In this document: positions 40,339-53,127 of the stretch, in pieces
Layout: each line of letters begins with the position of its first letter
Position numbering within the stretch: position 1 is the first letter of the stretch
From: Saprolegnia diclina VS20
Taxonomy: Eukaryota; Oomycota; Saprolegniomycetes; Saprolegniales; Saprolegniaceae
NCBI RefSeq assembly: GCF_000281045.1
Contig: NW_008246080.1
Location: 319,844 to 383,843 of the forward strand
Direction: 5' to 3'
DNA length: 64,000 bases
Translations under genes and position numbers: made by a program
The notes under the pieces: model-generated
Seen by the model: only the letters and a program-made list of their open reading frames with translations
Told to the model about the DNA's origin: nothing
Databases searched by the model: none

Positions 40339-43300
40339 CTAGAGCAGCGGCGCGTTATCGTCACTGAGGGTGTTTGACGCGTGGGCTGTCGCCAACCGAC
40401 GCTCGACTGCCTGCTGGAGCTCGTTGAATGTCGTTGCCGGCACACTCTCGCCTTGCACGAGCCGTTCGATCGTTTCGATCACGTCCGGGTACTCGAGGAG
40501 GAGCCAGCGCAGTGCCTGCGGACTCTGCGGCGTCAAAAACTCGTGGGCGATCTCGATGCTACGGCGCTTCCGCCGCACCTTGGCTGGCGCGAGCACAAGA
40601 CCACGAATCGACTCGTCTCGAATGGACTTGAAGCCTTCGACAGCTTGCCAAAAGCAGATCTCGGCCGACTTGCGCCCAAGGAGACTGCGCGCAACCGCAG
40701 TGTCGACGCCACCCATCGACGGTCGAGGTAGCTCTGGCACGCTCCCACTTGATGGGATCGTGATGGCGTCCCGCCGCAGCGGTGTCGCCGTGAGGTACGT
40801 TCCCGGGTACAACTCTGCGTACGCTGCTTGGATGGCCGACGGCAACGGTTTGGCCGTAAAGGCAGCCCATACCTTGGACTTGTCGTCGTTGGACATGGTC
40901 TCCTGCTGCAACGTCTCGGGGGCCACGCAGGGGAAGAGCGACGCCGGCGTCACTGTCGGTGGCGGTCGCAACTGCGAACCGCAAAGAACAACATTGGAGA
41001 GCGCCGGAAGCGCCGGGGCCGTGTCCACGACTGGAGGATTGTTGAAGGGTCGAGTCTCCCGAAGCGTCTTGACCGTGTACTTTGGCGGATCCATCGACAG
41101 GGGCGGACGCCCTGGATCGTTCTCGGGGTTGTACAACAGTTCGATTCGCGCCAGATGCGCCCGGTGCTCGTCGTCTTCGTCGTCTTCGTTGTCCTTGCCG
41201 TCCTCATTTTTGTTGTTGTTGCTGCTGCTGGGCGGTGGAATGTACCGTGGTGGGCTTCTCGGTGCTGGCACCGATGCCGGTGGCTGGTGCAAAGCCGCGA
41301 ATGCTCGCCCGTCGAGGCTAAACGACGTCTCGAGCGCTGGCAGCTGCCGGGGTACACTACGCTTGGTGCGCCACCGACGCTTGGGGTCCCGTCGCTTGAC
41401 GATCGACTCGTCCCGCTGGACGAGCTCATGAAAGAGGCGCATGCGCGGCTCCGAGCTCGAGGAGGCAGTTGAGAGCGGTGCCGCTACGTCCAATTCCGGT
41501 GTGCTCGCGCTACTGCCGAGCGTCGGTCGTGGTGGCCACACGATGCGACTCGCAGGCTTTGGCTGTTGCTGCTTTTGCAGGAGCGCTTCACTGAAGATCG
41601 CAAAGCTCTCGAGGTTGGCCAAGAGATCGCTGGACGTCAGCCCGAGCTCGGCCGAAATCGAGACCCGCGGCGCCGGCGGCGTCATTGGGGGCATACCGAT
41701 GCGCAGCATCAACGGCGTCCGTGGTGCCTCCTCGTTCTCGTCTTCGGTGACACTCGATCGCGCCGACACGGTCGGCGTTTCGCTGTCGTCGCCCCGTGGC
41801 GTTGGCGAACTCGGTGGCGGTGGTAACACCGGTGCAGTCGGTCTCGCCGTCTCGGGACTCTTTGGTGCCGTCATTAACGTCATTGTCGCCGTCACTTCAA
41901 CGAGATCAGGCGACACAACGTCCATCACCGACGGTGCTTGGACCTCGGGCATCTTGGCAGCATCGAAGATTTGTGACTGGCTGCTTTGGGTCACTAGAGT
42001 GGTGTGGCGCCGGCCCACTTTGGAGTTGCTTCGAGCCAACGGGGCGTGCGCGACGGCCTCGACTGGCTTGACGGCGTTGGTTTGAGACTCAAAAACGCGT
42101 GTTTTGAGTGCCAATGTGGTCGCCGACAAGCTTGAAATTGCGCCGTGGGACCGCCAAATCGACTCGATCGCGTCGTCGGCTATCTTGTCGGTCGTCGGTG
42201 TCTCGGTCGTCGCCATCGACGGCCCCGCATCGTAGAACGCCCGCGACGCAAAGTTGCCGAACGTATATTGCATACCTTCAATCGTGCGCGGCTCGCCCAG
42301 CAAAGCGTCTGAAGCCGAGAGTGCTGACCGAATGTGGTGTCGGTCGTCGTCGTCGTTGTCCTCCGTGTCGTGCGACGACGCTGCGTCGGATGCAGCGGCG
42401 CGGGACACCATTGAAATACGCGCCTTCTGGAGCTCCAACCGCTTGCGGTTGGGCCGCGTCTCGGCTTTGGGCCGACGTCGGAGCGTCGGCGTGTTCACCA
42501 AGCGCGTTTCACGACGCGTGCGGTCCATACGGTCCACGTCGGTCGGTGTCGCGGTCCGGTGTGCCATGGTCGCCACTGGGCTGGCTTCGAAAAACACTTC
42601 GCGCTTCTTGGCGTCTTCCGCGTCTTGACGCTCGACGTCCGTAGCGATGATCCGACGCTCTTCCGCAAACAGCAGCATCATGCTTCGCTTGTACGCCTGC
42701 ACGAGGACCGACTCGGCGATCGCACTGTTCGGCGGTGGCACGCGCTTGGGCAAGTGCTTTTGCAGTGCTTGGGACACGAGCGGGCTCACCGTCGTCGATG
42801 ACGCTCGCTCGTCGACACGATTTGTGATTGGCACAGCGGTGAGGGTCAGCGCACTGGGGGGGCGGGCCCGCCCCCCCACATCGTGTATAAGCAACAGCTG
42901 GCACGCTGCGAGGGTTTGATGCAGCACGTGCAGCTGCAAAAGGAGTTTCTTCGCCGTCGTCTTGATGTTGCGGCGTCCGAGGCGGTCGTCCGGACGCCGT
43001 TGCGTGATCTCGTCTAGTAGTGCTCGTCGGCGACCGTCGGCAGTTTGAAAAGTGGTGAATAATGCGTCCATGGTGCTGCCCTGGATGACGAGCATTGCGT
43101 CGAGGACGGCGAATTCATCTTTGGTCCACGTGCGCTGTTCGTTGAGGAGGTCCCGGTAGATGGTTTGGAGTGTCTCGAGCCGCGTCTGCGCTGCTTCCTT
43201 CTTCTTTTGCTGCCGCGAGGCCGCATGGGCACTCAGGAGCGCCTCGTCCACCTGCATCCGCGTCGCGACGAGCTTCTCGACGGCGTCCCCCGCAGTCGTT

Positions 43301-46300
43301 GGCGCTTGTTTCATCGTCGTAAAGAGCGACGTGTACGCGTTCTGGTACAACGCGAGCTTCTTGTGGGCGGCCGCAGTCACCGAAAATGCTTTCTTGACGT
43401 CGCGGCTATGGTCGTCGACCGCCCGGTCGAGACGCTGGAGGAGTGCCGTCTCGGTGGGCAGAGCAGCCTGCAACGCGATGAATGCCGGTAGCTTTTCACT
43501 GGCCTTGTCGAGCATGCGCACTTGCTGCAGCTTAAAGTAGATGCGCAGCATAGCATCGAGAACGTCGCGATCGACGCCTTGTAGCTCCTACATGTATGCC
43601 AGACGTTGTTGGCAAAACACAATGATTTTGGTCAGTACAGCACCTCGGCGGCGGACCCATAGCACGGGGCGCCGGGAAGCGGCAAGAGCGTTGCGTTGTT
43701 ACGCTCCACTTGGAGCAGCTGCGCTTCGGCGGCGCGGGCGAGGCCGGCAAGCTTCTCGACTTGATCGGCGATCGCGTCCAAGGGTGGTCGCTTTCCAAGA
43801 AGTGGCCCGACCAAGTCGACCCGCAAGTTGTGCTCAGTGGTTCGTGCGAGATCTTTTCCATAGTAAAACGAAGTGTGGAACGCCGGCATGATGGCATGCA
43901 CCGGACTCACGTCGACGCAAAGCTCTGGCATTTCAAAACACTCGAGTTTGCAGCTGTCGGGCACAATCTCGCGGTCGCGCAAGAGCTGGTGGTGCATGGC
44001 GAGGTACTTTTCCTGGAGCAAGCCCGGTGCGTTGGCCTCGGCCGCCTCGACCACCGGGCGTTGTAGTAGCTTGTTGGCAAGGATGTAGAGAAACGAGCGG
44101 CGCCGGATCTCGGCCGGGGGTGGGTCCCATTTCGTCGACGGTAAGGGGCGCGTCAAATCCACCGTGTGCCACGTCCCGACGTCGGCGTCGCCGAGGGCCC
44201 GGTCCCCCCGGTGGTGTTCAATGCCAATGCGCAGCAGGAGGTGCCAGAGCACCCGTGTATCGATTCTGGACGTATCACACGCGGTTTGCGACGGCGAGTG
44301 AAAGCCGTAGCCGGTCGCGCGAAGGTAATGGCGAACGTCCGGGTCCGACACCAACGAGAGCGCACTGTCTCCGACGAGGTTGCGCGCAAACGGCGACGCC
44401 CCCGCTTGCACGAGGAGCCGCAGCACCTGCCGGTGCGTCGTCCACTCTTGGTGCTTTGGCTGGGCCTACACCACGACTCGTGTGCGACTGTACTTCAAGA
44501 TGCGTATGGTTCTACCTGTGCTGCAATATGCAGCGCATTGTTGCCGAGTACGGGCTCGCGCGCGGACGCCAAGCGCGGGTCTTCGAGCAGCTGCGACTCG
44601 ACTTCGCTCAGTTGCCCGTCACGAACAAGTACATGGAACGCGTGGAGCTCCGAGAGTACGACGTCCGCGGGGGTGTCACCATAGCTGTCGTGTGCATCCG
44701 AGACAAACATGAACGGCAGCGCCGACTCGAGCAGCGCGTCAATCGCAACCGGGTCAGCCGTAAGACTTTGATCGTCGGCGGCGGTCCCCGCGAGATGCCG
44801 GCGCCACGCTGTAAAGGTCGCCTGCAGTAGCACGCGCCCGTGCAGTCGCGTCGCTTCGGTCCATAGCTTGACGAGTGCCTTTCGTCGGTACACGCGGCTC
44901 GCCCAACGGTGGAAGAGGTGGCTTTTGGCGTCCTGGGACGTGATCTGTGCCCAGTGGTAGAGTGCATTGAGGACTCGCGGGTACATGCTTGGCTGCAGCA
45001 AGCGCGTGCGTCGGTCCAGCGACAAGATGCTGCGGCGCGACTGTGTTTCTTTCCAGCCTTCCCACGCCTTGTGCATGCGAGTGTCGCGCGTGCGGAGTTG
45101 CATCTTGCGCTTTGGCACGCGGCAGTCGCTGCGCATCGCTGTGTACGTCTGCCACGCAAACAGCGCCTTCTTGAGCGACCCGCGCGTCTCAAGGTTGAGG
45201 AGCGTGAGCGCGTGCCACTTTGCAAACACGAGTCCGAGGTGCCGACGACTGCAGTATGCGCGGGCGCGTCGGTTCTCTGCTTTTTTGGCTTTCGACAGGT
45301 AGCAGTACGCGCGGAGGAGGCGGAAGAAGCGCGTCATCCACATGATCGGACCCCGCGCATGGGCTGCGAGCTTGCGCAGCTGCCGTGCCTTGTACTCGAT
45401 GACCCAGAGGTCCCATTGCGCCAATGGCGTTGGAAACCGAGGTACGTCCATGCACGCGCGCTTGTGCTTTTGAAAGAGCGTATACCGGGCCCACATTTCA
45501 AAGACGACTTGGACGCGCTCGCCGAGCCACTTTGGTCGACGAAGAAACGCAACCCGCATCGCGCGACGAAGACAGAGCTGCGCGTTCACGCTGGTGCGCT
45601 TGTGGTCTTCGTGGTAAGCTCGCCATTTTAGAAAGAGCGTGTGCACATACTGCTTGGCGACCGCGTCCCGCGCCGTGCGCATCTCGGCTCGGATCGACGC
45701 GATGCGACTGACGGTCACCGCGTCTTTCGACTTGTCTTGGACTGCCGCAAACGCCTTGTTGACAAACATGTAGCTGTAATCGGGCGCCTTGCGGTAGTCA
45801 TTCGTTGTCGTCGAGAGGTCGTCGGTCGTCGTCAAGAACAGATTCTTGACCAGATTCGAGACTGATGCGACTTTGGTCGAGCTTTGCTGGAGCAGCTTGA
45901 GCTCAATCATGCGCAGCTACACGAAATATCGTCGTTGTGAGGGACGTTTTGTCCAAAACTCAAATTTTCAAAACTCAAAAATCAAAATGGAAGAATCAAA
46001 AAGGTGAAAATGACCTTGAGCGTGCACTCGACTTCGTCGGCCCACTCGCGAAAGACACGCCGACATGCATTTCGCCGGGCAAATCCCTCGACGTGGCGCA
46101 AATGCAACCACGCCGCGAGAGCGATTCGCAGCTTTTGTCGCCGTCGGTGACGCCACGCGAGAAACTTGCGTCGACACCGGGACATGCGGTACGTGGCCTG
46201 GAGGACCCGTGCACTGGCATGGCCGCGTCTCTAGGCGCGTACTCCAGCTCCATTTTCAAAGAAAACTCGCGTACTGCAAAGCGGTGGCGCTCGAGGAACC

Positions 46301-47144
46301 GGTCGCGCTCGCAACTGTCGTCGTCGGGCACGTGAATCGCGCCGACGCTTTCGTAGAGGTCGACGAGCTGTTTCGAAAAGACGCGGTGCACCTCGACGGG
46401 TGGCGCCGGTGTCGCCAGCTCGGACGCCAGCGACGTCGGCAATGCGGTGCCCGGGCTAAAGTTGAAGGCGCCGGCACTCGGGAGCGAAAAGTTGACTGTC
46501 GATGCGCTCGAATAGACATGCTCGCCGCGGTACGCGCGCTCCAACGCAGTGACGTGGCGCTCTAGTGCGGTCGCCGTGCGCGCCAGCTCGAGCAGCTGAT
46601 TGTCGGACACCATGTCGCTTTGGTCAAGGTTTGGGGTTGAGCCTCGACCCTCGGACGTGTCGCGGTGCTCGTTCTTGCCACGGCCTTCGCCGTCATAATC
46701 GTCGTCGTTGGCGCCGTCGTTGGTGTCATCGTTGGCGTCATCGTTGACGCGTCCGTTCAGTCGAGCCACGAGTTGCTGGAGCTCCATGGATTTGGTTTGT
46801 GAGATCGCTTCGCGAAGGGACTCGACTTTGGCCTGCTCGGACGCGACCGTGCGCTCAATCACGGGCGTGGGGTACCACCCCATGATCCGCCGGACCTGGG
46901 CTGACGTCCGTCTTTTTCGCTGGCGCGTCTGACGACAGCGCGCGGCCGACGTATCGGGGATCTGGAGTGCGTTTACTGTCATGGCAGCGATCGAGTCGAC
47001 GTCCGAAACGACACTGTGGCGCGCCGATGACAGCGGTGCGTCATCGTCGACTTCCTCGATCGAGTCGCCGCTCTCGTCGTCCGAGGCGCGGTCGTCGTCA
47101 TCGTCGGGACTGAGCTCGCCAAAGGCACGGCTACTCGTCGCCAT
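40339..47144 (-). CDS. Giant protein with Sfi1-like Trp repeats and ankyrin-like region
   Basis: Five exons, 47144-46275, 46230-46015, 45916-44516, 44465-43644 and 43587-40339, give 2185 aa; introns are 44, 98, 50 and 56 nt. Residues 1-290 are acidic and low-complexity. Residues about 300-700 hold at least ten helical repeats built around a hydrophobic-x-x-W-basic core (KFLAWRHRRR, VFREWADEV, LFLKWRAYHED, VFEMWARYTLF, LFAWQTYTAM, TFTAWRRHL), like the centrin-binding repeats of Sfi1. Residues about 760-880 are ankyrin-like (NNALHIAAQ spliced to LRLLVQAGASPFARN and DSALSLVSD). The C-terminal 1080 residues begin helical (FKLQQVRMLDKASEKL) and become disordered and Pro/Ser-rich. A scaffold at the centrosome, basal body or flagellar base is plausible by analogy with Sfi1. 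The ATG at 47144 is favoured because acidic coding sequence starts there; in-frame ATGs lie further upstream. Splices are supported by frame continuity on both sides. Confidence 0.75.
42855..42878. repeat. 24-bp perfect GC palindrome inside coding sequence
   Basis: Seven G, then CGGGCCCG, then seven C, with T/A at the ends, reads identically on both strands. It encodes VGGRARPP within the Sfi1-like/ankyrin protein. Confidence 0.9.
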
Positions 47145-47806
47145 GGCGGTTGTTTGAAACCGACACGACGACCAAGTACACGCATCGTCCGTCGATCGGC
47201 AAGTGGAGATAGCTACGGAGATCCCACAAAGTTGACCCGCTGCGTAATCGACCGACCAACAAATCAGTGCGTCACCTCGTCCATCTGTCGCCCATGATCC
47301 AGCCAGCGATGCTTGCCGTTTGCCCAAACATGTAAAGACGTCCATAGCCAATGATATAGGTACATACTGTATGTAGCCAGTCCTCGTAAGCTAAAGGTCC
47401 CGGTAGAGATGAGTAGTCGATGCCAATGCAGCCATTCACTTCTAACGGTAGCGCAGCACACTCGTGGATAGCACACAGAGTCAAAGCCTGTTTCGTCGTC
47501 TCTGCTACCCCGTACATGTGTGCGAGGTCCATGCCAGATGACCGTTGTGCACCGTTTAGAATGCAATCTTGTAGAAATCAAACCAGTGGATCGACTAAAC
47601 TTGTATGAATTATTGTAGGAGTAGAGTGGGAGGATGCCGCAAGCACGGCACAGGCCTCTTCCGTTTACAATCGCTTCGTACGTTGTCGTTTCTAATCGTT
47701 TTGCCGTGCTCGTTTTGGTGGTATTCCAGGGTCGGAATTGGCTACAAAGATGAACAAATCTGGTGGTAAGGCGCGTCATTTCGGACTTGACACTACCGTA
47801 GTAACG
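47145..47806. other. Divergent intergenic region
   Basis: This separates the Sfi1-like gene and bZIP-like/START-like copy 6, which diverge. A minus-strand frame of 86 codons (47272-47532) has mixed codon use and no match; I do not call it a gene. Confidence 0.5.
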
Positions 47807-49197
47807 ATGACCGAACCACCGACACCCATCGAGAGTCGCCGCGAGCGCAAGCGACTGCGGGATCCGCGCGCCAAGCAAGCCGCCCGGCAACGCATGCTGG
47901 ACGAGACAAGTGCGCTTCAAACGTCGATTGCGAGTCTCACTCGGACGCTTCTTGCGAAAAAGGAGGCGGCGCCCAAACACCGTCTCCTACCGTGGCAAGA
48001 GGTGGCCACCACGCTTCGCACCGCGACCGCTAAGAGCTACGAACGCACGCACGATCTCCAGCGTCGCGTGGCCCAGCATCACCAATTGGCGCAAGCCTTG
48101 TACGGGTGGGTTGCGTCGTTGCACCGCGCACCCGTACGGCTGGCAGCACAGATCGAAAACTGCTAAGTCTTTTCTGTACTAGGGACGGTCGCCGGCGCTT
48201 GCGGCGTGGCGCGACGTTCGGTTGCCATGGAACCCCAACGTGCGTCGCGCGGGGTATCTCTGGCTCGCCGAGTACATGCTGGCAGCGACCGACGACCAAG
48301 TCGCGGACACTCTGTTCCCGGCGCCGCCCGACGAAGTCGTGTCGGCCGAGTGGAGTCCGATCGGGGGCCGCGTTGTATCGCAGTTTGTGCTGGACGGGTC
48401 GCTTGCTGAGGTGGCAACGGCGGCGTGGTCCTTTAGCCAGGCGCTGCCCACGATTTTGCATGCCACCCACGGCTGCGTGCACGTACGCACTATGCCTTTT
48501 GTAACTGTTGGACATTATTGTCCTTGGTTTTGAGTAGAATGTGTTTCATATTCAAGAAGCGAAGCGCGAAATGTGCTACAACCACGAAGCGTTCCCGGCC
48601 GTCAAGAGGAACCACACGTGGTAAGGTCATTTGACTAGCATCGACGAGCCAGACGACGCCCCTACTGTTTGCACTTGGAGATGACGCGAGTATAGACCCG
48701 ACGGTCTGTATACGTGCTTTCTCGAGTCGGACCGCGTTGTGATGCACTATCGGACCGTGCGTGACGATGCTCTCTACCCCTGGGGAACAATGACGACCTT
48801 TGCGTATGACGTTCAAGAATGGTCTCAGCTGCTTCTGCATGATCGATTGAGTCAAGCCTACTGTTGTAGGAATGTTCTTCGCGCCATCTCACCCACGCAG
48901 TGCGTGCTTCGCGCTGTCGACGTCTACCAACCCTACGCCTCGTACGATTCGATGGAGAGTTATGCGCGGGCAGTGCGTCCTGACATTCTCGCCGCCGTCC
49001 ACGGCGCCGACGACGTCGAGACAGCGCTTACACGTTGCTTTGAGCAAAATGCGAGCCGCCGCATGGCCAGTATGAAGCCTCGTCTCCAAAAGATGCTGCA
49101 GCGCGTCCAAGCCGATCGTGCAAGCTTTCCCAGTCCGTGCACTTTGATCCCAACCACATCACCACAACCAATGCGAGACAGTTGGTCAGAAATATGA
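47807..49197 (+). CDS. bZIP-like / START-like family protein (M96-like), copy 6, five exons
   Basis: Exons 47807-48133, 48183-48482, 48538-48617, 48696-48821 and 48870-49197 give 386 aa. It is the only copy on the plus strand and has an extra 78-nt intron splitting the family's third exon (CYNHEAFPAVKRNH joined to TPDGLYTCFLESDR); the donor GTGGTAAG is the only choice that avoids a stop. The basic helix is LRDPRAKQAARQRMLDE, where Pro replaces the usual Arg after Asp. Then LLPWQEVATTLRTA and LYGWVASL. Exon 2 has VRRAGYLWLAEYML and AEWSPIGGRVVSQFVLDGS; exon 4 has VMHYRTVRDDA and ends VQEW; exon 5 begins NVLRAISPTQCVLRAV. It belongs with copies 7 and 9. ATGs further upstream (47750) are possible starts. 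Confidence 0.77.
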
Positions 49198-49346
49198 AAC
49201 CGCCGTAACCGTCAAGTACAAAATCGTCCTAATTGCCGATGCCATGTGGTCGAGCGACGCCTTCTACTTGATCGCGTTGAGTGGTGGGCGCCGGTGTCTC
49301 GTCGTATCCGCAAGGAAAATGGATTTTGAACGGAAACGTGTTAATA

Positions 49347-50556
49347 TCAATAGGGTGTCGGGTACGACTCGGGCGACTCTTGAACGTTGCGCAGCATCTT
49401 GCGGACGCGTCCGTGCATGTCTCGGATGATGCGGCACGATTTGCTCGCGACGAGGCGCTCCAACTCGCTCTCTTGTGCACCTTCGGCCATCGCGAGCACG
49501 TCCGGGTGCTCGTCTCGGACAAAGTCTTCAAAGTGCTCGTAGCTTTTGAAGGGTTGACACACGGTCGACGATTGGACGACGCACTTGGTCGGTGACACGG
49601 CTCGAATGACATTCCTAGCATATATAATGCATCCTCTCTCGTAATCGACAGAGTGCAATGTACCATTCTTGAATGTCGATCTTGAAGCCCTTGTCGCCGA
49701 CCGGGTGCGCTTCGTCGTAGCGGATGGTGCGGTAGTGCATCACGAGGCAGTCGTCTTGAACGTAGCACGTGTAAAAGCCATTGTTGGTCACCCACGGATA
49801 CGCTTCGCGGTTGTAGCATATTTCGGCCCCCCGCGCCTTGTGGTGGTAAATGTTCTACTCGAGATCGTAACTCGTTCGACAAAGTGAAATCCTACCGAGA
49901 CGCAGCCGCGCTTGCCGTTGAGGATCGTTGGTAGCGCTTGGCTGAAGGCCCACGCAGCGATCGCGACTTCCATCATGGTGCCATCGAGGAATTGCTGCGA
50001 GTGGACGCGGCCACCCTCGACGCTGTACTTTGCGGCAACCCAGTCTTCTTGGTCGGCGGGGAAATCACTGTCGACGATATGCAACGGCGTCGCGTGGAGC
50101 ATCTGCTGCCCGATCCAGTGGTAGCCCACGGTGCGGAGCTCGACATTGGTCGAGAGATGGACATCGCGCCACGCAAACACCGACTGCGCCGGTTGCTACA
50201 AACACAGCTATGGGTTGTTTGCCGTCGAGTCGCGAATGTACCTTGGCCGGGGTCATGGAGGCGACCCATGCGTGCAAGTGGCGGGCGAGGCGGGATTGGT
50301 GCGCGAGGTGGCGGCGCAATGCCTCCTTCTCGGCAAGACCCTCTTCGGTCGCGGCGGCAAGCGACACGGCAATGTCTTTCCACGTGAGGAGGCAGTCGCT
50401 GGACGCGCGCAGCGTCCGAAGCTTGCGCCCAAGCACCTCGATCTTCTCTTGCAGTGTGCTGCATTCGGTGAGGTACCGAAGGCGCGCGGCGCGCTTCGCC
50501 TTGCGGTACCGAAGCCGCTTTCCGAGCTGTTGCGGTGTCAGCTCCTCGGGCTCCAT
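49347..50556 (-). CDS. bZIP-like / START-like family protein (M96-like), copy 7
   Basis: Four exons, 50556-50242, 50195-49896, 49854-49664 and 49614-49347, give 357 aa, with introns of 46, 41 and 49 nt. The basic helix is RYRKAKRAARLRYLTE; then LLTWKDIAVSLAAATEE and LHAWVASM. Exon 2 reads LRTVGYHWIGQQMLHATP and AAWAFSQALPTIL. Exon 3 reads CYNREAYPWVTNNGFYTCYV, LVMHYRTIRYDEAHP and IQEW. Exon 4 starts NVIRAVSPTKCVVQSS. It converges on copy 6, with only 149 bp between stop codons, an inverted arrangement of close relatives. Confidence 0.8.
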
Positions 50557-53127
50557 GATGGGTTTTGCGAAGTGTGGTATTTGGGGTGGTCGAGGCGATG
50601 ATTCCGGGCCAAGACATATGGCCATACGAAAAGCGCGCAGGTGCAAAGCGCGTGCATGATCAACGATGAGTGACGTCCATCCAAGACACTGTCATGGCAA
50701 CTGCGATACAACGCCTTGCTCGTACGAGAAACACCCCAAGAAGGTATTACGTCCAACGCCTCGTACAAGTCCATACTCTGCACGTGGACTGCGTCCGTGG
50801 CATTGCAGTTCCATCGATCTTCGTCATCCGTGGCACTGTGCCACCAGCAGCTCGACCAGCAGTCGCGTAACCTTTCGATTTCACCGACGTTGACCATGCG
50901 AGTCTACTCTTACTCGTTGAAGGTCCTGCGTGAGTTAGCGTCTCCACCCACATTTCTCAGTGCGTACAAGTGCCAAATCTACCGTCGTACCGCAGTGCCA
51001 ATTTGGCAGGCGCGTTCGCTCAAACCCCCTGTTTCCGATCGGCCCGCGAAAGAAACCACCCACGTTCGCATATGCAAATCAATGGCTGTGGATGCCAAGC
51101 ACCCACGCCCGTGTCAGTCTGCCAGTGTCGTCGATAGCGCAAACAAGCAATCAAACTGAATTCCAATTACGTCCGACGCAAGCAGTCTTGTGGTGGCGCG
51201 TCGCGCCACTACGTACTAGTATGCGGAGATCGCATGTGTCTCTGTCAGCGTCTCGATGCAACTTGCCAGACACGAGCTCCGTGTAGTGATAGCTAGAGGC
51301 GGGGGCGAGACACGAATCGTTCAGTGAAAGCTGGCCCACCTGGAGGACACTCTGGAGGACAGAGGTCTCAGCGCCAGGATGAGTTTTTATAGCGTTCTAG
51401 AACCTCTAGAACTCGAATGGTCGAGGCACGTGAGACGGCATTGGTGCAGGTGAATCGATCGCCCATTGCGCTGCGAACGCTTGAGTTGCGGCGACTAGAG
51501 TGAACCTCCTAGTAACGGTATACTACATCTTGGGTGTTGAGAGCATGAATGATCACGCTTGCAAATTTCGAGGCGTGGGAGCGATGGCATCCACATTCTA
51601 ACGTTAACGTTAGGACAAGGATAGCATCAGTAGCGCGGGGTATCCAGCAGATACAACTACGAATGCCCATCCGATCGATATGAAGATAGATTAGGATATG
51701 GAAGGAAGATAGCACGCGTCCTTTTCGAAACGTTCGAAATTTGAGCCTCTCATCGATCCTGCCACCTCGACATGACGTTTTTGCAAGCTCGTCGTCAAGG
51801 AAGAAGAAAGGAGCTCTATCGAGTGCCTCTCTCGATCCTCGCAGCGGCTGTAAAGTAATCGCAGCGGCTCGTGCTCTATTCATGGGGCTGAACGCTGGGG
51901 CTGAGAGAAATTGTGGCCAATGCAAGCCACCCATTATGCCAACGTCAGGTGGATAGATGTGCCGTCCGATGCAAGTGAGAGATGCGTTGTAAGCATACTC
52001 AAAGAGCTCGACATGATCACCACGCAAAGAAGCGATGGCGCGACGCGGCGGACGCAATCCCAGGTATCGTCCCATGCGGTCGAGACGCCGGGGGGCAACC
52101 ACATGGCGAAATAAACATCGCGTCAGCAATGCCTGTATACGACAACATCGCGCGCCAGACGATGACGTGGCGTGTTGTGCGACAGCTGCGTCAGGCATCC
52201 AGACACAAAAGCAACTGGAAGGTTCGAACAAGGCAGCGTTGACCGAGTGTTCGAATAGCGATACTCATTCGAATTGCACTGCAAGGATCTTGTCGACTGC
52301 GGTATTTGCGTCGCCTAGCGCACAGGAGATGCAGCAAGGCACTTGGCGACTTGGAGACAGCGAAGCCATTATCGTAGACAACTAGGTGTAGCATGGGACA
52401 CACGGTCGGACATTTATTGTCCGACCTTGTGCTGCGATGATGCAATGACGCGGCTTCCTGCTGGTCAGTGTGGGATTCCGCCTTGTTCTTGATTGCTCTC
52501 CTAGGAGCCAGACCGACAGACGTCGCATTGAAGTCGCATCTCTCAACCTCCTCACACAATCACCGTGGGCATGAAAGCGGATCACTAAAATGCCGGAAGT
52601 TTAACATCTCTGTGATCCGCTCGACAATTTGCGTTCGAATTCTTGCAAGTTGGATGATGGTTTTTGGCGAGCTCTGCCTGAGACTGTCCTAGCAATGGGG
52701 TCCTCTTCGATGCACCTGGAACGCCCCCCCGCCTCGAAGATGTGCATTGCACTGCGGGGGGGTGGAGCAGAGGGCAAATACATCAGGCAAATAGAGCATT
52801 CTGCGCCCATTCTTATCTATCATCGCGTCAACGCCACGCTTGGCATAGTTTTGGCTGTGTGATCTCGGAAAATGGCCTCCTTCGTCGGTCTAGTTCTCCA
52901 AACACGACGACAGTCTAGTCTCTCGTCTCAACATGGAGACCACGGAGTGGGAACGTGCCAAAGGAAGAAGCTTCGTCGAACCAGAACGCGCTTGCGAGGC
53001 CCTTCTATACCCACGTGGAAGTACCTTCCGCAAGCCCACTTTTGATCGTGTCTCCCATTTCTATATGTATGGTATTGTTTTAACACTAGAACGCGATCAA
53101 CCTGTCTATGGAGCACGCTGTCAGAGT
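50557..53127. other. Gene-poor region, nothing convincing
   Basis: This stretch of 2.57 kb has no frame with the codon bias of the neighbours. The longest, 51509-52231 minus (240 codons), has no recognisable motif. Small perfect palindromes occur: CTAACGTTAACGTTAG at 51598-51613 and a GGTCGGACA hairpin at 52404-52426. C7 and G7 tracts at about 52723-52761 can also pair. Confidence 0.5.

Noticed and set aside
47272-47532. 86-codon minus-strand frame upstream of the Sfi1-like gene
   Set aside because: It reads smoothly, but codon use is mixed, no homology is recognised and it lies in a divergent promoter region.
51509-52231. 240-codon minus-strand frame in a gene-poor region
   Set aside because: No conserved motif, no codon bias like the true genes and no paralogue in the window.
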